Source: Mariniblastus sp. (GTDB taxonomy: Bacteria > Planctomycetota > Planctomycetia > Pirellulales > Pirellulaceae). Taken from it: a stretch of DNA of 64,000 nucleotides. A program made the position numbers and the translations under genes. The notes under the pieces are model-generated. The model saw only the letters and a list, made by a program, of their open reading frames with translations, searched no databases and had not been told where the DNA came from. The stretch spans positions 1 through 64,000 of the forward strand of contig JAQWLH010000108.1 of the NCBI GenBank assembly GCA_029247405.1, given 5' to 3'. Positions within the stretch are counted from its first letter, which is position 1. Every line of letters starts with the position of its first letter. This document shows positions 57,028 through 64,000 of this stretch, one piece after another.

Positions 57028-60000
57028 GCGCGACTGCCAAGCCACTCCCATTAAAACAACTCGATGCACGAATGAAATCCGTGTGGCGCCGCAGTCAAAT
57101 GCTGCAGCTCACTTCAGGGGCTCTGGCTTTTTGTCGTTGGGCAGTTCTGATGTTCATTGCCGGAGTGGCAGTGGATTGGATGCTGGAAATCCCCACACCG
57201 GGCCGCGTCGTCATTTTGACCCTGCTATTGACCATCTCGCTGTACAAAGCTTGGCAGTGTGGATGGCGAAATCTTCATGCGTTCAATGCAACGCACACCG
57301 CATTGCAACTGGAAACCCACCACGGTGGCCTCGAAAGCCTGTTGGTATCAGCAGTCCAACTGCGCGACCCCAAAGTCGTGGCCGGAATGTCCGAATCATT
57401 GCGTGCCAGAACATGTTCGCTGGCCGAGGACGCTGCCGCTGACTTGTCTCCGGAAAAGGCTGTTCCATTTTGGCTGCTGCGCCGCCCGGCAATTCTGATA
57501 CTGACGCTCGCCGGACTGTTGGGCAGTTTTGCGGTCGTCAACGGGCCGTTTCTGATGTCAGGATTGAGTCGCATTTTTACCCCTTGGTTAGCCGTCGAGT
57601 ACCCCACATACACACAGCTCGATCTGGCGGTCGGTGACCTCGTTATCAAACAAGGGGCCAGTGCCCAAATTGAAGCTTGTGTATCGGGCATTGTCCCCAA
57701 CCAAGCGAAACTTTTGCTGCAGACCGGTGCGGGGCGCCCACGCGAAATCCCTCTGGATATCACCGATGGGCAATGTGAATACACCCTTGCCTCGGCTTCT
57801 CGTGACTTCACCTACCAGATCAAAGCCGGCGACGCCCGCAGTGCTTGGCATCAAGTTCGGGTTGTTCCCGCCCCGCGGTTCAAGCAAGTGAAGGTGGGGC
57901 TTGAGTTTCCCACCTACCTCGAACGTCCCACGAAAATCGTTGAGGCGCTGACACTGACCGTGCCAGAAGGGACGGGAGTGGATTGGGAGCTGACCCTCGA
58001 CCAACCGATTAGCGAAGCCGTTTTTATTCGGGACGGCGAAGAGCAAGTCGAGTTACAGGTAAGTCAGGATGGTCGTCGGGTAAATTTTAATGCGGTTGCT
58101 GCTGATTCTCGCGGCTACTGTTTCTCGTGGGTGGAAAAAGAGCACGGATTCAGATTCACCAGTCCGCGTTATTTTTTGCAAGTCGTGTCTGACCGGCCGC
58201 CCCAAGTGGAACTTACATCTCCCCCCACCAACCTTTTCGCGATGCCCGGCCGACCGCTTGAACTCGTCGTGCGTGCTCGGGACGACCACGCCATTGCCAA
58301 CGCCAACATTGCTTATCGCGTCAATCGCCGATCGGAAAAATCCGTTGCCCTTTCGTCACCAATCCTCAATGGAAAAGGGGACCATCCGATTGATTGGAAT
58401 TACCAGAATGCTCTGCCCGATTTGGGCGTTGGCGATACCGTTTCATTTGCCGTGGAGGTGAGTGACCGATATCCAGGACCCAAAGGCCCCCACCAGGCTC
58501 GGTCCGAGACGCGGCGGATCACTTTTCTATCCAAAGAGGAGTATCTTATGCAGATGGGACGAAAGAGGGATCGCTTGTTGTCACGCGTGCGGACGATTTA
58601 CCGACAAGAACGAGCGGCTCACGAACTCATTCGGCTGCTTGATCCCAGTGGATCACCCTCGGTTGAGCAACAAAACGGTCTTTCCGCGAACCAGAAACGA
58701 AACCCTAAACTGCTGGCGAAATACCAACAGACGTGCCAGTTGGAAGCTATTCGTCAGGAGATGATTCGCAACCAGCTCAACGAGACGGCAAAGGAAGTAC
58801 AGGTATTGCTCGACGATCTCGCTGCCAACCATGTCTCCGACGCCCCCGAGGGCGACTCGCTCGTTCATGTGCGATCAACACTCCAAGCCATCGCTGAAGA
58901 ACATATTGCTGTGGCCGCATCCTTACTCCGCGGCCAAGTGGGTGCCACCGAAGGCGGCGGTTCAACGACGCTTGACCCCACGCCCGCAACTCGATTGATC
59001 AACACCGCTGCCCGCGAACTCGGTAGTCTGGTGATGTTGCGAGATATTGACTCCGCTCAGGAGGTCTTTGCGCGGGAAACGCATATGTTTGCGCTGCTTC
59101 AGGTTTCGTTGCGGCGGGATGCACTCGAGGCCCGAGCCGCGCTCAGCCAAACTGATGAAAGTCCAGACCAAAAGCCTCTCAACTCCAACGCCAGGCAAAC
59201 ACGTGAGCGACTTGCAAAACAACAGGAGGATCTCGCTCAGTGGACCGACCGCCTGCTTCCCGAACTACAAAGCGGAATGCGTTACACCAAGCGGCCCTTG
59301 GCGGTCCTGAGACTAACTCGCAGCATCAAGGAATTACGCGACTCCAAGGCTGTGTTTGCCATGCGAGAAGCTGCCAAATTGATTCGCCAAGGTAAAATCG
59401 ACCAAGCCGAGAAGATCCAAGCAAAACTAGTCCAGTCCATGCTCAAATCCGAGTTTAGCGTGCGCCCCAGCGGGGAATACGCAACCTTGATGCGGGCTCG
59501 AAACCTCCTGGTTTCGCTCGTGCATGCCCAGCAAGAGCTTCGAATGGATTATGCGGGCGTTAATACAGAGCAATTCGACAACCGTCGGGCCGAGCTGACG
59601 GAAGTGCAAACAAACTTTCGCAAAGAACTCCTGCTGATGCTGTTGCCGTCAATTCCTGCAGCGAGACCACTGTTGTTTGATGATACGATTCCGGAATCAC
59701 CCCCGACAACGGACTTACTGGCGGACGCGGATCAAGCATTAGCCAACGCCCTCAACCAAATTGCAGCCGGGCAAAAAGAAGCGACTGCAGATCAACAGCT
59801 TGCAGCTGAAAAGGCGATGGCCACACTCGCCGAGATCGTCGACCAGTGGTCAATCGAACTTGGGCTTAAAACACAAGGTCTCAGCACTTTAGTGACGGCA
59901 GCCAGCGAGCGTCTTTTGCGTATCGAGGAATACGAGGCGTGGCAGATTGAACTTCTTGAAAAATTAGACATTGCCGCAGCCGAAGGAAAAAAAGTTGAGA

Positions 60001-61574
60001 GCTTGGCCGAGCCTCAACAGATTCTGACCGAGGAGGTCGCCGGATTCCGAAAGGAACTCTTCGAGCAAAACCAATTGTTACCAGAAAAAGATGTGCTGCC
60101 GATTATCAGCCGACTCAACCAGGTTGAACAAGCGATGGGCCAAGCTGTCGATGCACTCAAAAACAACCTGCTCGACGATGCTTTCGAGCATCAGGAACAG
60201 GGGGCTGATGCATTGGCCCAAGCCCGCTCGCTAGTCGCTGCTCAAAGTGAGCGTCTCGATTTATTGCAGGACCTTTACATGTTCCAGCGAGCGGTCGGAT
60301 TTGCCAAAGGCTATGTGACCGACATCGTCGCCGAACAACGCGATCTTATTGTGGCAACCGAGGCGGTCAAAGCGGAGCAGACAGCGGGTCTTTTACCCGT
60401 GTTTAGCAACCTGCAAAAGTGTTTGGTTGATGTGGCCCCTCTTTTGGATCTGGTTGCGGCAAGGCTGGACGTCGGCACACCACTAGTTTTCGCCGGGACA
60501 GATCTCGAAGATGCGATGGCTTCGCTCGAAGACGGAGACCTGCTTGATGCCGTCGACGCTCAGGAGGTGGCCGCCGAATCACTAGCCGAAGTACAGATTC
60601 TGGTTCAGGCCGTACAAACGCAGACCGGATATGTCGCGGAGATAGTGGAATTCCTGCACCGTTCACTGTCGGATTCTGCCATGATGCAATTTCAGATTGA
60701 GGAGCTCTCACAAAAAGTCAAAACGGCGAGCTCTCAAACAATGCCAGCCCTAGTGGCAGAACAGCGTGCCATAGCAGCCAAGGCAAAAACATATGGTCAG
60801 CAATTGGAAAAAGTTACGGGACTCGGGGATTACTCGATTGCCGAGCAACAAATTAACGCCGCACTGAAACCAATGGAGGCCAACGAAACATTGGCAGCGG
60901 TCAAGCAGTTGGAACTCGCTCATTTGACACTCGTGGCCAATGCAGAGGTCTTGTTGCCCACAATCCGCATGCTCCATGGGCTTCCAAGTATTGAAATCAC
61001 AGCTCAATCACCCAAGGAACTTATACGTTTGATTGATGTGTTATCAGTGGCTAGTGTTCATCAAGGACTGCTCCGACAAACATCGACCACCCCTGCAGAC
61101 GACATTGCGAGCTTGATTAAAAAACAACGCGAGCTGGAGATGCGCTGCAAGCAGTTGGTCGAAGAGGAGCAGCCGCATCCCAAGCTGGGTTCTGCTCTTC
61201 AGTATTTGTCATCCGCGGTCTCCGCCTTGCAAGCATCGGATTGGAACGAGGTCAAACTCAATCAAAAAGCTGCCGACACTCAGCTTCGGCAATTCATTGT
61301 GGAACAGGCGTTGATCTTAGAAACCGCGGCAGCGATATCGGCCGGCACGGAGGGTGCTCCAACCGATGATGGCCCCGGTAGTGACAGCGAGTCAGCCTTT
61401 GCCGCGGGCTTTATTTCTGACTTTGTGAGCGGTGAAGCCCCTAAAGACAAGCGTACTGAGTGGAAAGTTTTGGGTGATCGCAATCGGGCAGCGTTGAACC
61501 AAAACTTTGCCCGTGAGTTGCCACTGGAATATCGCGGCTTGCTAAAAAACTACTACGAGAGAGTTGCCAAATGA
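57024..61574 (+). CDS. Very large TM + coiled-coil protein (possibly DUF4175-like), 1516 aa
   Basis: N-terminal hydrophobic pairs, Ig-like region, then about 900 aa charged helical sequence; ATGA overlap with upstream gene. Confidence 0.8.
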   Translation: MSATAKPLPLKQLDARMKSVWRRSQMLQLTSGALAFCRWAVLMFIAGVAVDWMLEIPTPGRVVILTLLLTISLYKAWQCGWRNLHAFNATHTALQLETHHGGLESLLVSAVQLRDPKVVAGMSESLRARTCSLAEDAAADLSPEKAVPFWLLRRPAILILTLAGLLGSFAVVNGPFLMSGLSRIFTPWLAVEYPTYTQLDLAVGDLVIKQGASAQIEACVSGIVPNQAKLLLQTGAGRPREIPLDITDGQCEYTLASASRDFTYQIKAGDARSAWHQVRVVPAPRFKQVKVGLEFPTYLERPTKIVEALTLTVPEGTGVDWELTLDQPISEAVFIRDGEEQVELQVSQDGRRVNFNAVAADSRGYCFSWVEKEHGFRFTSPRYFLQVVSDRPPQVELTSPPTNLFAMPGRPLELVVRARDDHAIANANIAYRVNRRSEKSVALSSPILNGKGDHPIDWNYQNALPDLGVGDTVSFAVEVSDRYPGPKGPHQARSETRRITFLSKEEYLMQMGRKRDRLLSRVRTIYRQERAAHELIRLLDPSGSPSVEQQNGLSANQKRNPKLLAKYQQTCQLEAIRQEMIRNQLNETAKEVQVLLDDLAANHVSDAPEGDSLVHVRSTLQAIAEEHIAVAASLLRGQVGATEGGGSTTLDPTPATRLINTAARELGSLVMLRDIDSAQEVFARETHMFALLQVSLRRDALEARAALSQTDESPDQKPLNSNARQTRERLAKQQEDLAQWTDRLLPELQSGMRYTKRPLAVLRLTRSIKELRDSKAVFAMREAAKLIRQGKIDQAEKIQAKLVQSMLKSEFSVRPSGEYATLMRARNLLVSLVHAQQELRMDYAGVNTEQFDNRRAELTEVQTNFRKELLLMLLPSIPAARPLLFDDTIPESPPTTDLLADADQALANALNQIAAGQKEATADQQLAAEKAMATLAEIVDQWSIELGLKTQGLSTLVTAASERLLRIEEYEAWQIELLEKLDIAAAEGKKVESLAEPQQILTEEVAGFRKELFEQNQLLPEKDVLPIISRLNQVEQAMGQAVDALKNNLLDDAFEHQEQGADALAQARSLVAAQSERLDLLQDLYMFQRAVGFAKGYVTDIVAEQRDLIVATEAVKAEQTAGLLPVFSNLQKCLVDVAPLLDLVAARLDVGTPLVFAGTDLEDAMASLEDGDLLDAVDAQEVAAESLAEVQILVQAVQTQTGYVAEIVEFLHRSLSDSAMMQFQIEELSQKVKTASSQTMPALVAEQRAIAAKAKTYGQQLEKVTGLGDYSIAEQQINAALKPMEANETLAAVKQLELAHLTLVANAEVLLPTIRMLHGLPSIEITAQSPKELIRLIDVLSVASVHQGLLRQTSTTPADDIASLIKKQRELEMRCKQLVEEEQPHPKLGSALQYLSSAVSALQASDWNEVKLNQKAADTQLRQFIVEQALILETAAAISAGTEGAPTDDGPGSDSESAFAAGFISDFVSGEAPKDKRTEWKVLGDRNRAALNQNFARELPLEYRGLLKNYYERVAK

Positions 61575-62620
61575 ATACGATCCACCACCGACTATTGCAA
61601 AATATTTTGTTTTTGATCGTAACATGCATCTTCGTGTTGCCGCTTTCGGCTCAAGACTCACCAGCGGCTGCTGAAACTGAAGCACCTGAACTGACCAAGG
61701 AGGCGGAGCAGGCGATCGATCGCGGCTTGCAATCGCTGCTCGCCAGTCAGAACGCCGATGGCTCGTGGTCTTCCGCCAATGGTGACTACGCGATCGCAGG
61801 AACCAGTCTGGGGCTGATGGCATTCATGGTGAAGGGTGAATTCCCGGGGTTTGGTCGCAACCGCAAAGCACTGGACCGTGCAAAAGATTTCCTGTTAAAA
61901 AAATCAAAAGACTCACCCAGCGGTGCCATGGGTGTGAAGATGTATGAAATCGGACTCTTCACGATCGCCATGTCAGAATTATGGGGCATGACCCAAGATC
62001 CTGAAGACAACCAAGCCATCCAGAAGGCACTCGAACGATCCGTCCAAATCATCCTCAGGTCGCAAAGCCCGTTAGGTGGTTGGCGATACGCGCCGCGACC
62101 GGATGCCGGGCAAGACACCTCCGTCACGGCAATGGTGTTTGTCTCACTGGCGTCAGCGAGAGAAGCGGGGGTCTTAGTTCCTACTGAAACGATTGACCGA
62201 GTCACAGGATATTTGCGTGATCAAGCATGGGATGAAAAAACTGGCGGATTCGGCTATCAGGGAAAAGGCTACACCATGGCCTGCACAGCCGGTGGTGTTT
62301 ACGCCGCCCAACTCGCTGGTAATCGAGACACCGAGTGGGTCACCGCCGCGCTCAACTCACTTGAAAATAACCCCAAGATGTTTTCCAGAAAAGATAATGG
62401 CCACTTCTATTACTCGCACTATTACGCAATGCAAGCGATGGTTCAGGCGGGCGACGAAAGGTATGCCAAATGGTATCCCAAAATCCGTGACTCCTTGATC
62501 AAGTTGCAACAGCCCGATGGTTCGTGGCAGGAAAAGGAAGGGGATTATCCGCATAAAACTCCAATGTCGATCATCATTCTCGGAACGCCTCATCGGTACA
62601 TCCCGGTTTATCAAAGGTAA
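61571..62620 (+). CDS. Exported prenyltransferase/squalene-oxidase-repeat (alpha/alpha toroid) protein
   Basis: RGLQSLLASQNADGSWSSANGDYAIAGTSLGLMAF; SPLGGWRYAPRPDAGQDTSVTAMVFVSL; IKLQQPDGSWQE. Confidence 0.88.
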   Translation: MNTIHHRLLQNILFLIVTCIFVLPLSAQDSPAAAETEAPELTKEAEQAIDRGLQSLLASQNADGSWSSANGDYAIAGTSLGLMAFMVKGEFPGFGRNRKALDRAKDFLLKKSKDSPSGAMGVKMYEIGLFTIAMSELWGMTQDPEDNQAIQKALERSVQIILRSQSPLGGWRYAPRPDAGQDTSVTAMVFVSLASAREAGVLVPTETIDRVTGYLRDQAWDEKTGGFGYQGKGYTMACTAGGVYAAQLAGNRDTEWVTAALNSLENNPKMFSRKDNGHFYYSHYYAMQAMVQAGDERYAKWYPKIRDSLIKLQQPDGSWQEKEGDYPHKTPMSIIILGTPHRYIPVYQR

Positions 62621-62625
62621 AACAG

Positions 62626-63477
62626 ATGGACAAATTCAATCACCCGAATCACGTCAGGCAAAACGGATTTCAGTCTCTAAATCAGACCCGGATCAGTGCG
62701 ACAACCATCCTTGGGCGCCTCCTCATAGGTGTGGCAGCAACCGTCTTGATCTTGGCAAACAATGCAGGTGCCGAGGAATCTGAAAATCACTTGTTTATCC
62801 TTTCAGGTCAGTCAAATATGACGGGCGGTCTTGAGGCCAGTTTTGCACAAGCCGTCGAGGGTGTGTTTGGCGATCAGAACGTTACTGTTGTCCGCAGTTC
62901 CAAGTCCGGTCGGGGCATCCGTTTTTGGGACGAGCACTACCAGTTTCCAAGCAACTACAAATTTCCTGGCAAAGGGGCTCCTGAGAAAAAGCATTTTCAG
63001 CAGCACGGCCAGCTTTATGGGCCGTTAATTCAAGCAATCCAGAGTGCGACCCAAGATCAATCCTATGACACAATCACATTCATCTGGATGCAGGGTGAAT
63101 CGGATGCTGGACGAGGGTTGGAAGAAGTGTATGAACAAAGTTTTTTGAGGCTTTTAGGTAGGCTGAAGACCGACCTGAAACGAGACGACTTAAACTTCGT
63201 GATTGGTCGTCTCAGTGACGCTCAAATGGACAACGCCCACTGGAGGAACGTTCGCAAAGTGCAGGTCAAACTCGGAGAAGACCACGAGATGGGTGCTTGG
63301 ATCAACACGGACGATCTTAATGGTGGTGAAGCGGATAAACCGGGTGGAGACGTCCACTACCCACAAGCGAAAATTAAAATCTTGGGCGAGCGATTTGCGG
63401 CGAAAGCCGTGGAATTGATTCGTAAAGAATCCGCAAACGCTGGAAAAGTCATTGAAACACAAGGCAAACTAAAATGA
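62626..63477 (+). CDS. Exported SASA/CE6-like carbohydrate esterase
   Basis: HLFILSGQSNMTGGLE; FIWMQGESDAGRG; GGDVHYPQAK. Confidence 0.85.
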   Translation: MDKFNHPNHVRQNGFQSLNQTRISATTILGRLLIGVAATVLILANNAGAEESENHLFILSGQSNMTGGLEASFAQAVEGVFGDQNVTVVRSSKSGRGIRFWDEHYQFPSNYKFPGKGAPEKKHFQQHGQLYGPLIQAIQSATQDQSYDTITFIWMQGESDAGRGLEEVYEQSFLRLLGRLKTDLKRDDLNFVIGRLSDAQMDNAHWRNVRKVQVKLGEDHEMGAWINTDDLNGGEADKPGGDVHYPQAKIKILGERFAAKAVELIRKESANAGKVIETQGKLK

Positions 63478-64000
63478 AAATACCATTCCATTCAACCAGC
63501 CTGCGTTTGTGCCTGACGACTCTCCTATTGAGCTTGTCAATGGCTGCCTCATTGTCGGCTCAGGAACCGGCAGTGACACTTACCGAACAGGGTAAGAAGC
63601 TCGAGCAACACTATTCCGCGTTGCTCGATTCGCTGCGGGCTGAGGTGGTGAAATCTCTGCCTGGGATCGAGGCTCAAAAGAAGGCGGCGTTTTTGGATGC
63701 CCGCTCGGCATTGGCCCGCCTCAAACCACCGGGTGAGGATGCTGACGTACAGGTCAGGAAAGCGTATGACGCCAGCCAATCTCTCGCAGAGGCCAAAACC
63801 CTTGATGCCGCGCGAGTCATTCTCAATGACGTGGACGGGACTCTTGAAAATAACACGCTGGATTCAAAATTGATGACCTCTGCAATCATCAGACATGGCA
63901 CGCCGCGCGGGCTAGCCGAGTTTGCCCAGCAAGGCGAGGAGGAGAAACGTCTGCTCGACCAACTTTTTGCCGATCAAGTATTGATGAAACAGATACTCGT
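63474..64000 (+). CDS. Exported hypothetical protein (partial, runs off right edge)
   Basis: ATGA overlap with upstream gene; MKIPFHSTSLRLCLTTLLLSLSMAASLSAQEPAVTLTEQGKKLEQHY... Confidence 0.8.
   Translation, partial: MKIPFHSTSLRLCLTTLLLSLSMAASLSAQEPAVTLTEQGKKLEQHYSALLDSLRAEVVKSLPGIEAQKKAAFLDARSALARLKPPGEDADVQVRKAYDASQSLAEAKTLDAARVILNDVDGTLENNTLDSKLMTSAIIRHGTPRGLAEFAQQGEEEKRLLDQLFADQVLMKQIL

Overview
The window looks like planctomycete (Pirellulales-like) chromosome. Evidence: C-type sulfatases, a PVC-type CxxCH heme-binding protein, toroid 'prenyltransferase' proteins, and a MoxR/DUF58/vWA operon. Main blocks: (1) edge ABC ATPase, vWA protein with a TonB-like TM anchor, secretin-domain-like protein, beta-ketoacyl-synthase homologue with a substituted active site (0-5.3 kb). 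(2) Exopolysaccharide sugar transferase and Wzz-like protein, orphan prepilin-like gene (5.7-12.1 kb). (3) Large TPR protein, ExbB, ExbD and a 1305-aa TonB-like protein ending in a squalene-cyclase-like toroid (12.7-21.8 kb). (4) Housekeeping and secreted genes: SixA-like, PdxA, DUF1569, RNase Z-like, 5-FTHF cyclo-ligase, sulfatase, gingipain-like EF-hand protein, esterase (22-33.9 kb). (5) A sparse accessory region (about 34-42.3 kb) of small, unrelated, same-strand genes separated by degenerate but recurrent GATAACAAnnnGATGnnC ... nGTGATYnnnnnCGTTaT half-sites. I read this as an integron-type cassette array without an integrase in view (CALIN-like). It ends near a tRNA-Arg(TCT). (6) Bestrophin, two sulfatases, heme-binding dehydrogenase-like protein (42.7-49.5 kb). 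(7) A tightly overlapping operon: MoxR - DUF58 - BatA/vWA - vWA - large coiled-coil protein - toroid protein - SASA esterase - partial ORF (50.5-64 kb). All family names come from reading motifs in the sequence. No database search was run.
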